Part shown: positions 51,667 to 59,831 of the stretch, in pieces
Position numbering within the stretch: position 1 is the first letter of the stretch
Layout of the letters: every line of letters starts with the position of its first letter
Assembly: GCF_022012295.1 (NCBI RefSeq)
Contig: NZ_JAKLTN010000001.1
Location: forward strand, 1,054,001-1,118,000
From: Dechloromonas hankyongensis
Lineage (GTDB): Bacteria; Pseudomonadota; Gammaproteobacteria; Burkholderiales; Rhodocyclaceae
Reading direction: 5' to 3'
DNA length: 64,000 nt
Notes under the pieces: model-generated
What the model saw: the letters and a program-made list of their open reading frames with translations, nothing else
The model's database searches: none
What the model was told of the DNA's origin: nothing
Made by a program: the position numbers and the translations under genes

Positions 51667-51752
51667 GCGTCACGCCCCGGCCGTAGCCTTGCGGCTGGTG
51701 GCCGGCAGCGGTTAAAGCCTGGAGGGCGCGTTGATTGGCGGAACCGGCAGTC

Positions 51753-52028
51753 TCAGGCCTCGCGCAGCCAGCCCTTGTCGCCGGCCGTGGCGATGAAGGC
51801 GTGGGTGTCGGCGGCGATGGCCTCGGCGTGGCCGGGGAAAGCGGCGTCGAGTTCGGCGATGATGGCCGCCGTGGTGCGCACGCCGTCGCAGCGGCTGATA
51901 ATTTCCGCCGCTTCCAGACTCAATTTGATCAGCCCTTCCGGGTAGAGCAGGATGTGGGCGTTCTGGCTGGGCTCCCAGCGGAAGACGAAGTGCGGATTCA
52001 GGCGAGGGCGTTCGGGGATGGTCGGCAT
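51753..52028 (-). CDS. pqqD: PQQ peptide chaperone PqqD
   Basis: 91 residues from ATG 52028; in-frame starts at 52070 or 52079 are possible and would shorten the gap to pqqA. The RPRLNPHFVFRWEPSQNAHILLYPEG opening and CDGVRTTAAIIAELDAAFPG are the family hallmarks; quoted parts are separate segments of the RiPP-recognition element. PqqD presents the PqqA peptide to PqqE. It lies directly after pqqA, as the last gene of an atypical PQQ locus. Confidence 0.9.
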   Translation of the reverse strand: MPTIPERPRLNPHFVFRWEPSQNAHILLYPEGLIKLSLEAAEIISRCDGVRTTAAIIAELDAAFPGHAEAIAADTHAFIATAGDKGWLREA

Positions 52029-52091
52029 GGTCGGCTCGGCAGGTGAGGTGCATCGGCAGGGCGGCGGCATGGCCGTCACCCCGCGTTCGTC

Positions 52092-52163
52092 TTAGCGCAC
52101 GTAAACGTAGGCGGTGACTTCAAAGCCGAGGCGGATTTCGCAGTAAGCCGGTGTATTCCACAT
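52092..52163 (-). CDS. pqqA: PQQ precursor peptide PqqA
   Basis: 23 residues, opening MWNTPAYCEIRL and ending TAYVYVR, with the FEVTAY core. The Glu and Tyr of E-V-T-x-Y are the two side chains joined to form PQQ. The ribosome site TTAGGAGACAC is strong. The Cys at position 8 is unusual against the common Tyr-Thr/Asp there. It is the first of the pqqA-pqqD pair, 108 bases after the DHODH-like gene. The leader carries a 6-bp hairpin (52226-52245). Confidence 0.93.
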   Translation of the reverse strand: MWNTPAYCEIRLGFEVTAYVYVR

Positions 52164-52271
52164 GATGTGTCTCCTAAGTTTGATGGGCGGCAACATGCCG
52201 CGCCACTACCGATTATTCGGGGGCGGCACGGCTCCGGCACCGTGCTGTTCGCCAAAAAGCGCTCCAGAAAT

Positions 52272-52985
52272 TCATGACAAAGCCATCAGGCAGGCGGCGC
52301 CGTGCGCCACGAACAGGCGATGCACCTGCACGCCATCCGCGCCGGCGGAGTGGGCGGCCCGGCGTTCGTCGGCGCTGGCTATGCCGCCGACGGCCACCCG
52401 CCACAGGCCGTGGCGGCCGGCCAGCGGGGCGAGAGCCTGTGCCGGCGGCACGCCGTCAGGCAGCACGACGGTAACTTGGGCCAGGCCGGCGGCGCGCAGC
52501 TCATCCCACAGGGCTGCTGCGGCAGCGACCGACAGCTTGGCGGCGAGCAGCGGCAGGTGCCGGCCGGCCTGACTCTGCCGGAATTCGGCCACCGCGGCGA
52601 GGGCTTCGGCCAACTGCGGATAGAGCGTCGGTTCGACAAAGCGCCGGTTGGCGGCGGCACTCAGGTTGAAGCTCAGGTAGTCGGCCACCGCCGGCCTGGC
52701 GGCGAGCAGGTGCAGGCCGGACAGCCATTGCTCGGCCAGTTGCCCGGCCGGCAGGTCGGGAGGCAAGCCGAGGCCGATGCCGATGGCGGCGCGCGGGGTT
52801 TTGACTGCCGCCAGCCGTGCGAGCAGCGCGGCCAGGCCGCAGGAAATCCCGGGCAGCGGCAGCGTGGTCACCGAGCCGAATTCGACGCTGGCGAAGCCGG
52901 CCGCCAGCAGTTCGCCGGCCCGTTCGCCGGTCTTGTCGATGCCGCCGGCCAGGCCGACGCCGCCGAGCCAAGGCGGGCGGTGCAT
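52272..52985 (-). CDS. Short dihydroorotate-dehydrogenase-like protein
   Basis: 237 residues, about 100 shorter than PyrD. The FMN-phosphate-side stretch GLAGGIDKTGERAGELLAAGF and FGSVTTLPLPG match the class 2 DHODH start, and ADYLSFNLSAAANRRF corresponds to the N-S-P region although the classical motif is altered. The C-terminal GGIASADERRAAHSAGADGVQVH keeps the phosphate loop. It overlaps the SerC-like gene by one base. Not an ordinary PyrD; a flavin enzyme in a PQQ-linked process is an inference. Confidence 0.8.
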   Translation of the reverse strand: MHRPPWLGGVGLAGGIDKTGERAGELLAAGFASVEFGSVTTLPLPGISCGLAALLARLAAVKTPRAAIGIGLGLPPDLPAGQLAEQWLSGLHLLAARPAVADYLSFNLSAAANRRFVEPTLYPQLAEALAAVAEFRQSQAGRHLPLLAAKLSVAAAAALWDELRAAGLAQVTVVLPDGVPPAQALAPLAGRHGLWRVAVGGIASADERRAAHSAGADGVQVHRLFVAHGAACLMALS

Positions 52986-54043
52986 CAGCCGAAGCGCCGC
53001 TGGAAGTCGGCCATGAACTCGGCCAAGGCGGCGACCCCGGCTTCCGGCATGGCGTTGTACAGGCAGGCCCGGATACCGCCCCGCCGGGGATGGCCGGCCA
53101 GGTGGTGCAGGCCGGCGGCCACCGCTTCGGCGACGAAACGTTCCTCCAGCCCGGCTTCAGGCAAGTGCCAGCACACCGTCACCGGCGAGCGCCAGGGCGG
53201 GCTGGCCGGGCAGCGGTAGAAACCGTGGCTGCGCTCGATGGCGGCGTAGAGCAGGGCCGCCTTGCGCCGGTTGGCGGCGGCCATGGCCGGCAGGCCGCCC
53301 TGTTCGGCCACCCAGTCGAAGACCAGGGCGGCGAGTTGCAGGGCGAGGACGGGCGGGGTGTTGACGCAGCTGTCCGCCTCGGCCTGTCGGGCATAGGACC
53401 ACAGCGCCGGCAGGCTGGCCGGGCTACGCGCCAGCAGGTCCTGGCGGACGATGACGACGGTCAGTCCGGCGACGCCGATGTTCTTTTGCGCGCTGGCGTA
53501 GAGCAGGCCGAAGCGGCTGATGTCGAGCGGCCGGCACAGGAAATCGGCGGTAGCGTCGGCGACCAGCGGCACGCCCGGCGGCGGGGCCGGCAGTTCCGGC
53601 CAGGCCAGGCCGTCTGCCGTTTCGTTGGTGGTCAGGTGGCAGTAGGCAAGGTCGTCCGGCACGGCGAGCGGCGCGTCGCCGGGCGGCGGCAGGGTGTGCA
53701 CCGGGCGGTGCAGGGTGGCCTCGAGCGCGGCGCGCGCCGCCCAGTAACCGGTGTCGACGTAGCCGACGCGCTGCCCGGGCGCCGCCAGGTTGAGCGGGAG
53801 CAGCGAAAACTGCTGCATCGCGCCGCCGGCCAGGAATAGGATGCGGTAATCCGCCGGCAGATCGATCAGCGCCGCCAGTTGCCGGCTGGCATGGGCGCGC
53901 AGGGCGCGGCAGGCGGCGCCGGAAAAGGGCTGCTCGCTGACGCAGGCGCCGCTGGCGTCGCGGGCGAAGAGGCTGCGTTCGGCCAGGGCCAGCACGGCAT
54001 CGGGCAGGCGGGCCGGGCCGGCGGCGAAATTCCAGGCGCTCAT
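52985..54043 (-). CDS. SerC-like PLP aminotransferase in the PQQ locus
   Basis: 352 residues from ATG 54043 (4-base overlap with the PuuD-like gene). The phosphoserine-aminotransferase start NFAAGPARLPDAVLALAE, the NETADGL substrate loop, the PLP Lys in YASAQKNIGVAGLTVVIV and the GGIRACLYNAMPEAGVAALAEFM end are all present. Real SerC would be expected elsewhere near pheA or aroA, so this looks like a second, dedicated copy. Its substrate may be a PQQ-related or pyridoxal-type intermediate; that is not shown by the sequence. Confidence 0.88.
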   Translation of the reverse strand: MSAWNFAAGPARLPDAVLALAERSLFARDASGACVSEQPFSGAACRALRAHASRQLAALIDLPADYRILFLAGGAMQQFSLLPLNLAAPGQRVGYVDTGYWAARAALEATLHRPVHTLPPPGDAPLAVPDDLAYCHLTTNETADGLAWPELPAPPPGVPLVADATADFLCRPLDISRFGLLYASAQKNIGVAGLTVVIVRQDLLARSPASLPALWSYARQAEADSCVNTPPVLALQLAALVFDWVAEQGGLPAMAAANRRKAALLYAAIERSHGFYRCPASPPWRSPVTVCWHLPEAGLEERFVAEAVAAGLHHLAGHPRRGGIRACLYNAMPEAGVAALAEFMADFQRRFG

Positions 54044-54549
54044 CCGGCGAACAGATGGCCGCCGTGGCTGCCGGCGGCCATGAAGAAGAGCAGCGGCACC
54101 GACAGCATGGTGTTGGTGCGCGACGACAGGTGGGTGATGCGCGAGCAGCGCAGGCGTTCGGCTATGCTCGCCGGCTTCAGGCCGAGTACCTTTTGCTGGT
54201 GCGGCCAGAGGACCAGCCACAAGTTGGCCAACATCAGCGTACCGATCCAGGCACCCAAACCGAGCGGTGCCAGCGTGCCCTGTAGCGTGAAGGCCGGCAG
54301 CAGCCAGCCGCGCTGGGCGAGCATGGCGATGCCGGCACCCCAGGCGACGACGGCGGCCCAGCGGAAGGTGCCGTGCTCGCGGTTGATGACGGCACGCAGG
54401 CGCGGGCTGTCCGGATCGCGCAGGTCGGCGGCGGTGAGCGGCTGCCAGGTCGGGCGCTGGACGACGCTGGAGTAGTTGTGCCCGACCCAGACGATGCCGG
54501 CGATGAAATGCAGCCAGCGGGCGAGCAGGTCGAAAGTGGCGCCGTCCAT
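54040..54549 (-). CDS. PuuD/urate-oxidase-N-terminal-like membrane protein
   Basis: 169 residues with four membrane helices. WLHFIAGIVWVGHNYSSVV at the start, FRWAAVVAWGAGIAMLA and LANLWLVLWPHQQKVLGLKP in the middle, and SSRTNTMLSVPLLFFMAAGSH near the end match the membrane domain at the N-terminus of cytochrome-linked urate hydroxylase (PF06181-type). Conserved His in helices could bind heme. The soluble cytochrome part is absent. It overlaps the SerC-like gene and follows a 31-residue membrane peptide. Confidence 0.75.
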   Translation of the reverse strand: MDGATFDLLARWLHFIAGIVWVGHNYSSVVQRPTWQPLTAADLRDPDSPRLRAVINREHGTFRWAAVVAWGAGIAMLAQRGWLLPAFTLQGTLAPLGLGAWIGTLMLANLWLVLWPHQQKVLGLKPASIAERLRCSRITHLSSRTNTMLSVPLLFFMAAGSHGGHLFAG

Positions 54550-54553
54550 GGCC

Positions 54554-54649
54554 TTAGCCCATCCAGACGCGAAGCAACTGGTTCAGTGCTGCCGTCAGCA
54601 GCAGGCCGAGGGCGAGGGTGGTGAGCGCCGAATCGAAGGGATGGCGCAT
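54554..54649 (-). CDS. 31-residue single-pass membrane peptide in the PQQ locus
   Basis: It begins MRHPFDSALTTLALGLLL and ends NQLLRVWMG, a single helix with a basic ending. The ATG lies 3 bases after the pqqE stop and the frame ends 4 bases before the PuuD-like start, so it is wedged into the operon. Such tiny membrane subunits often accompany heme or quinone membrane proteins. Too short for usual gene calling; function inferred only from place. Confidence 0.55.
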   Translation of the reverse strand: MRHPFDSALTTLALGLLLTAALNQLLRVWMG

Positions 54650-54652
54650 GGT

Positions 54653-55798
54653 TTAGGCGTCCATGAAATCGGTGATCACCGCCTGCGCCGAGCGCTTGAT
54701 CAGCGGCTTCTGGAAGCGCACTGCCTGTTCGCGCACGGCGACCGCCTGCTGCACCACACCGTGGTGCGGCGAGCGGCTGCAGGCCGGGTCGGCGTGGCCG
54801 GCGTCGCCGGTGAGCAGGAAGGTCTGGCAGCGGCAGCCGCCGAAATCCTTGTCCTTTTCCGAGCACGAACTGCACGGCTCGGGCAGCCAGTCCACGCCGC
54901 GGTATTTGCGGAACAGCGGCGATTCGTGCCAGATCCAGCCCAGCGACTTGTCGCGCACCGACTCGAACTGCAGGCCGGGAATCACCCGCGCCTCCTGGCA
55001 GGGCATGGCCACGCCGTCCGGCGCCACGGTCAGGTGGATGGCGCCCCAGCCGTTCATGCAGGCCTTGGGGCGGCCCTCGTAATAGTCGGGGATGACGAAG
55101 TAGATGGTCGTCTTGTTGCCTAGCTTGTCGCGCCAGCGATTGACCACGGCTTCCGCCTCGCGCACCTGAGCCAGCGTCGGCATCAACTCGTCGCGGTTCA
55201 TCAGCGCCCAGTTGTAATACTGGATATTGGCGAATTCGATGTATTCGATGCCGAGGTCGGCCGCCCAGGCGATCATCGCATCGACCTCGCCGATGTTCTG
55301 CTTGAAGACCGGCACGTTGAGCACCATCGGGAAACCGTGCTTCTTGATCAGGCGGGCGGCTTCCATCTTGCCGGCGTGGGCGCGGGCGCCGACCAGGGCG
55401 TCGGTCAGCCCGGGCTGCGACGACTGGACCGACAGCTGGATGTGCTTGAGGCCGGCCGCCTTGAGTGCCAGCAGGCGTTCTTCGCTCAGGCCGATACCGG
55501 AGGTGATCAGGTTGCTATAGAGGCCGATGCGCTCGGCGTGGGCGACCAGTTCCTCGAGGTCGTCGCGGAGCAGCGGCTCGCCGCCGGTGAAGCCGAGCTG
55601 CAGGGCGCCGAGCGCCCGGGCGTCGTCGAGTACCTGTTTCCACTCGGCGGTGCTCAGTTCCTGGCTGCCGTAGTCGGCGAAATCAAGCGGATTGTTGCAC
55701 CACGAGCATTTCAGTGGGCAGCGGTAGGTCAATTCCAGCGACAGCCACAGCGGCTTGCCTTGGCCGTCTAGGCTCAGGCCCTGATTTTCGTTCGGCAT
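54653..55798 (-). CDS. pqqE: PqqE radical SAM enzyme
   Basis: 381 residues. The radical SAM Cys triad is CPLKCSWCN (Cys27, 31, 34), followed by FTGGEPLLRDDL. The SPASM domain near the C-terminus has CMNGWGAIHL, CQEARVIPG and CSSCSEKDKDFGGCRC. It forms the first Glu-Tyr C-C bond in PqqA. It ends 3 bases before the 31-residue peptide gene. It is the first gene of the locus, whereas pqqA and pqqD come last, which is an unusual order; pqqB and pqqC are not seen. Confidence 0.95.
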   Translation of the reverse strand: MPNENQGLSLDGQGKPLWLSLELTYRCPLKCSWCNNPLDFADYGSQELSTAEWKQVLDDARALGALQLGFTGGEPLLRDDLEELVAHAERIGLYSNLITSGIGLSEERLLALKAAGLKHIQLSVQSSQPGLTDALVGARAHAGKMEAARLIKKHGFPMVLNVPVFKQNIGEVDAMIAWAADLGIEYIEFANIQYYNWALMNRDELMPTLAQVREAEAVVNRWRDKLGNKTTIYFVIPDYYEGRPKACMNGWGAIHLTVAPDGVAMPCQEARVIPGLQFESVRDKSLGWIWHESPLFRKYRGVDWLPEPCSSCSEKDKDFGGCRCQTFLLTGDAGHADPACSRSPHHGVVQQAVAVREQAVRFQKPLIKRSAQAVITDFMDA

Positions 55799-56030
55799 CT
55801 TGTTTTCCTCCCGGTGGCGACGATGCGATGGCTTATTGTTGGCCGGCGTACCGGGCGCAACGACCGGGGGATCGCCATTCCTGCATCATGATTTTCAGGA
55901 GTCCGGCCTGGCCCGTCATGCGGCGTGGGTGATAACCTTGGGGCAGGATGATGACGAGCAAAGACGATCATGCACGACGCAACGCGCAGGCCTGGCAAGC
56001 GCCGCCCGGCAACAGCCCGGCGATGAAGCT

Positions 56031-56789
56031 GTGACGCTCGCCTTCGTGCTCAAGAGCCTGCTGGTGGCGATCCTGCTGCCGCCCGGCAACGGCCTCAGTC
56101 TGCTAGCTCTGGCCGCCTGGCGGCGCAAGCGGCGTTGGGCTTACGGCGTGGCGCTGCTCGGCGGCGGCCTGCTGTTCGCGCAGTCGCTGCCGCCGGTCGG
56201 CACGGCGCTGATGGGCACGCTGGAAAGCCGGGCCGGGGCGTGGGCGCCGGATACTGCCGGGGCGCAGGCCATCGTCGTGCTGGGTAGCGGCCTGATCCGG
56301 CCGCCGGCCGAGTTCGGCGGCGAAACGGCCTCTGACCGCACCCTGATCCGCATCCGGCGCGGTGCGCAACTGGCGCGCGACACCCATCTGCCGGTGCTGG
56401 TCAGCGGAGGGCGCCCACCGCATGCCGAGCAGTCCGAGGCGGCGGTGATGGCCGAGATCCTGGAACGCGAATTCGGCGTCGCCGTGCGCTGGCAGGAGGA
56501 CGACAGCCAGGATACGGCCGGCAATGCCCGGCAGTCGGCCAAGCTGCTCAGCCAGGACGGCGTGCGGCGCATTCTGCTCGTCACCCAGGCTTTCCACATG
56601 CCGCGGGCCCGCCTGCTGTTCGAGGCGCAGGGTTTCACCGTCATTCCGGCGCCGGCGCATTTCGTCGCCCGGGGCGGCAGCGATTTCGAGATGCACAGCC
56701 TGCTGCCGAGCGCCGCGGCCCTGCACCATTCCTACTATGCCCTGCACGAATGGCTGGGCATCGCCTGGGCCGAGCTGTCGGGCGGCTGA
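56031..56789 (+). CDS. YdcF/DUF218-family membrane protein
   Basis: 252 residues from GTG 56031; other upstream starts lack homology. Two N-terminal membrane helices (about 3-25 and 36-58) precede a DUF218 domain: AIVVLGSGLIRPP, VLVSGGRPPHAEQSEA, DSQDTAGNARQSAKLL and VTQAFHMPRARLLFEAQG. The E. coli relative ElyC affects peptidoglycan and lipid carrier metabolism; YdcF binds SAM. It probably acts at the inner membrane. It is divergent from pqqE and 90 bases before qor. Confidence 0.88.
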   Translation: MTLAFVLKSLLVAILLPPGNGLSLLALAAWRRKRRWAYGVALLGGGLLFAQSLPPVGTALMGTLESRAGAWAPDTAGAQAIVVLGSGLIRPPAEFGGETASDRTLIRIRRGAQLARDTHLPVLVSGGRPPHAEQSEAAVMAEILEREFGVAVRWQEDDSQDTAGNARQSAKLLSQDGVRRILLVTQAFHMPRARLLFEAQGFTVIPAPAHFVARGGSDFEMHSLLPSAAALHHSYYALHEWLGIAWAELSGG

Positions 56790-56878
56790 GAGATTGCCAC
56801 CGGCCTGGCACACGGTGGAAGGAAGCGCAGCACGGTGATAACCTCGTAATCTCGCCCATAAGATCAACGGAGACTGCT

Positions 56879-57853
56879 ATGCCCCACGCCATCCGCATAA
56901 ACCAAACCGGCGGCCCGGAAGTGCTCGCCTGGGAAGAAGTCGATCTGCCGGCCCCGGCCCCCGGCGAAGCGACGGTACGCCACCATGCTGTCGGCCTCAA
57001 TTACATCGACACCTATCATCGCACCGGGCTCTACCCGGTACCGCTGCCTTCCGGCATCGGCCTTGAAGGCGCCGGCATCGTTGAAGCGGTCGGCGCCGGC
57101 GTCAGCGAAGTCAAGGTCGGCGACCGCGTGGCCTATGCCGGCGGCCCGCTCGGCGCTTATGCCGAAGTGCGCAACATCCCGGCCCATCGTCTGCTCGTCC
57201 TGCCGGACAGCATCGCTTTCGAAACCGGCGCGGCGATGATGCTGCAGGGGCTGACGGCCGCCTACCTGCTGCGCAAGACCTATCGCGTGCAGGCCGGCGA
57301 TGCCGTGCTGATCCACGCCGCGGCCGGCGGCGTCGGCCTGCTTGCCTGCCAGTGGGCCAAGGCGCTGGGGGCGACGGTGATCGGCACCGTCGGTTCGCCG
57401 ACCAAGGCCGAACTGGCCAGGGCGCACGGCTGCGACCACGTGATCAACTACAGCACCGAGAATTTCACGCAGCGGGTGCGCGACATCACCGGCGGCGAAG
57501 GCGTCGCGGTGGTCTATGACGGCGTCGGCAAGGACACCTTCATGGGTTCGCTGGACAGCCTGCGGCCGATGGGCATGATGGTTTCCTACGGCAACGCGTC
57601 CGGGCCGGTGCCGCCGGTCGATCTGATTCTGCTCTCGCAGAAGGGTTCCTTGTTCCTCACCCGGCCGACCCTGATGAACTACACCGCCAAGCGGGCCGAT
57701 CTGGTCGAACTGGGTGACGAGCTGTTCGCAGCGGTGACCTCCGGCCGGGTCCCGGTCGAGGTCAATCAACGCTACGCGTTGAAGGACGCTGCCCAGGCCC
57801 ATCGCGATCTCGAGGCGCGCAAGACCACCGGTTCCACCATCCTGCTTCCATGA
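56879..57853 (+). CDS. qor: NADPH:quinone oxidoreductase (zinc-free MDR family)
   Basis: 324 residues from ATG 56879 behind CAACGGAGACTGC. NADPH-binding AAAGGVGLLACQWAKALGATVIG (within VLIHAAAGG) and the YNYID-type NYIDTYHRTGLY substrate segment mark the QOR class; catalytic and structural zinc Cys are absent. It reduces quinones by single-electron transfer. Its stop overlaps the TAXI gene by 4 bases (ATGA), so the three following genes form one coupled operon. Confidence 0.94.
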   Translation: MPHAIRINQTGGPEVLAWEEVDLPAPAPGEATVRHHAVGLNYIDTYHRTGLYPVPLPSGIGLEGAGIVEAVGAGVSEVKVGDRVAYAGGPLGAYAEVRNIPAHRLLVLPDSIAFETGAAMMLQGLTAAYLLRKTYRVQAGDAVLIHAAAGGVGLLACQWAKALGATVIGTVGSPTKAELARAHGCDHVINYSTENFTQRVRDITGGEGVAVVYDGVGKDTFMGSLDSLRPMGMMVSYGNASGPVPPVDLILLSQKGSLFLTRPTLMNYTAKRADLVELGDELFAAVTSGRVPVEVNQRYALKDAAQAHRDLEARKTTGSTILLP

Positions 57854-59175
57854 TGGCCCGGATCAGAGCCGGACTGCTGTCGCTGCGCGACCTGTTTGCC
57901 ACCGCCTGGTGGATTTTCCTGATCGTCGGCATCGGCTTCGTCATTGCCTTCCAGTTCGTCCAGCCGGCGCCGCCGACGCGCATCGTCATCACCACCGGCG
58001 GCCAGGCTGGTGCCTACTACCAGTTCGCCCAGCGCTACGCGGCCATCCTGGCCAAGAACGACATCACCCTCGTGGTCAAGGACTCGGCCGGCTCGCTGGA
58101 GAACATCGAACGTCTGAAAAAGGACGAGGCGCAGGTCGGCTTCGTCCAGGGCGGCGTCGTCCCGCCCAAGGACGACCCGGATGCCGAGGACGACTCCGGC
58201 CTGCTGTCACTGGGCAGCCTGTTCTACGAGCCGGTGTGGGTGTTCTACCGCGGCGACCATGACCTGACCCGGCTGACCGACCTGCGCGGCAAGCGCATTG
58301 CCATCGGCCAGGAAGGGTCGGGCGTGCGCCAGCTGGCGCAGCAGCTGCTGCAGGCCAACGAAATCCCGGCCGGCGACAAGCTGGTACCGCTGTCCGGCCT
58401 GAAGGCGGCCGAGGAATTGCAGCAGGGGCGCATCGACGCCGCTTTCGTCATCGCCGCCGAGAACGCGCCGGTAGTCCAGGTGCTGTTGCGCTCGCCGGGC
58501 ATCAAGCTGATGAGCTTCGAGCAGTCCGGCGCCTACCAGCGGCGCTTCCCCTTCCTGACCAAGCTGACTTTCCCGCACGGCGTGGCCGATCTGGTCCGCG
58601 ATTTCCCACCGCAGGACATCAAGGTGCTGGCCCCGACCGCCAACCTGATCATCCGCGACGACCTGCATCCGGCCTTGCAGATGCTGCTCCTGCAGGCGGC
58701 TGCGGAGGTGCATGGGAAGACCGGCTTCTTCCAGGACGCCGGCGAGTTTCCGGCCTACAAGGACCAGATGCTGCCGCTGTCGGCCGAAGCTGCGCGCTAC
58801 TACAAGTCCGGGCCGCCCTTCCTGCAGCGCTATCTGCCCTTCTGGCTGGCCGTGCTGGTCGACCGGCTGATCGTGTTGCTGGTGCCCATCGTCGCCCTGC
58901 TCATTCCGCTGCTCAAGGTGGCGCCGGCGATCTACACCTGGCGGGTTCGCTCCAAGGTGTTCCGCTGCTATGGCGAACTGAAATTCCTCGAAGACGACCT
59001 GACCCATCATTTCGACCCGGCCCGCCTGGACGATTACCGCAACCGGCTCGATGCGCTCGACGCGGAGGCGGTGGCCCTGCGGGTGCCGCTCGGCTTTACC
59101 GATCTCGTCTACACCCTGCGCGAACACGTCAATCTGGTGCGCGGCATTCTCGACAAAAGGGAAGCACAGAAATGA
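57850..59175 (+). CDS. Membrane-anchored TAXI-family solute-binding protein
   Basis: 441 residues. The TAXI core is clear: IVITTGGQAGAYYQFAQRYA, VGFVQGGVVPP, DLRGKRIAIGQEGSGVRQLAQQLL and ENAPVVQVLL. Unlike classic secreted TAXI proteins, it has an N-terminal membrane anchor (about 18-38) and a C-terminal extension with a second hydrophobic region (near 330-365) and a cytoplasmic tail. No TRAP permease lies nearby. It may be a sensor or partner protein rather than a transporter subunit. It overlaps qor and parA by 4 bases each. Confidence 0.88.
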   Translation: MMARIRAGLLSLRDLFATAWWIFLIVGIGFVIAFQFVQPAPPTRIVITTGGQAGAYYQFAQRYAAILAKNDITLVVKDSAGSLENIERLKKDEAQVGFVQGGVVPPKDDPDAEDDSGLLSLGSLFYEPVWVFYRGDHDLTRLTDLRGKRIAIGQEGSGVRQLAQQLLQANEIPAGDKLVPLSGLKAAEELQQGRIDAAFVIAAENAPVVQVLLRSPGIKLMSFEQSGAYQRRFPFLTKLTFPHGVADLVRDFPPQDIKVLAPTANLIIRDDLHPALQMLLLQAAAEVHGKTGFFQDAGEFPAYKDQMLPLSAEAARYYKSGPPFLQRYLPFWLAVLVDRLIVLLVPIVALLIPLLKVAPAIYTWRVRSKVFRCYGELKFLEDDLTHHFDPARLDDYRNRLDALDAEAVALRVPLGFTDLVYTLREHVNLVRGILDKREAQK

Positions 59176-59804
59176 AAGCCTTTCTCGTGGCCAACCCCAA
59201 GGGTGGGTCCGGCAAGAGTACGCTGGCCACCAATCTGGCCGGCTATTTCGCCAACCGCGGCAACGAGGTCATGCTCGGCGACATCGACCGCCAACAGTCG
59301 TCGCGCGAATGGCTGGGCATCCGGCCGTTCGAATTGCCGACCATCGACACCTGGGAAATCGGCCACGACAACATCGCCCGGCCGCCCAAGGGGACCAGCC
59401 ACGTCGTGCTCGACACCCCGGCCGGCCTGCACGGCAAGATGCTGGAACGGGTGTTGAAACTGTCCTCGCGGGTCATCGTGCCGGTGCAGCCGTCGCTGTT
59501 CGACATGCTGGCGACCCGCCATTTCCTCAGCGAACTGCTTTCCGAGAAGGCCGTGCGCAAGGGCAAGGCCGATGTCGCGGTGATCGGCATGCGGGTCGAT
59601 GCCCGGACTCGCGCCGCCGGCGAGCTGGAGCGCTTTTTCGCCACCTTCGAGCTGCCAGTGCTCGCCTACCTGCGCGACACCCAGGTCTATGTCCAGGCCA
59701 CCGCCGCCGGCATGACCCTGTTCGATCTGCCGCGCTCGCGGGCCGAACGCGACCTGGAACAGTGGCAGGCCATCATCGACTGGGCGGAGGTGGGGCACGC
59801 CTGA
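59172..59804 (+). CDS. Orphan ParA/MinD-like ATPase
   Basis: 210 residues. The deviant Walker A is ANPKGGSGKSTLATNLAGYFA with the signature Lys, and switch regions are LGDIDRQQSS and VVLDTPAGLHG. This fits the small Walker-type ATPases that position cargo such as chemoreceptor clusters or carboxysomes. No ParB or cargo adaptor follows. Start overlaps the TAXI stop by 4 bases. Probable membrane- or nucleoid-binding switch for the upstream anchor protein. Confidence 0.88.
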   Translation: MKAFLVANPKGGSGKSTLATNLAGYFANRGNEVMLGDIDRQQSSREWLGIRPFELPTIDTWEIGHDNIARPPKGTSHVVLDTPAGLHGKMLERVLKLSSRVIVPVQPSLFDMLATRHFLSELLSEKAVRKGKADVAVIGMRVDARTRAAGELERFFATFELPVLAYLRDTQVYVQATAAGMTLFDLPRSRAERDLEQWQAIIDWAEVGHA

Positions 59805-59831
59805 CCTTCCGGGCGGGCTGTGCCGCCGGTT

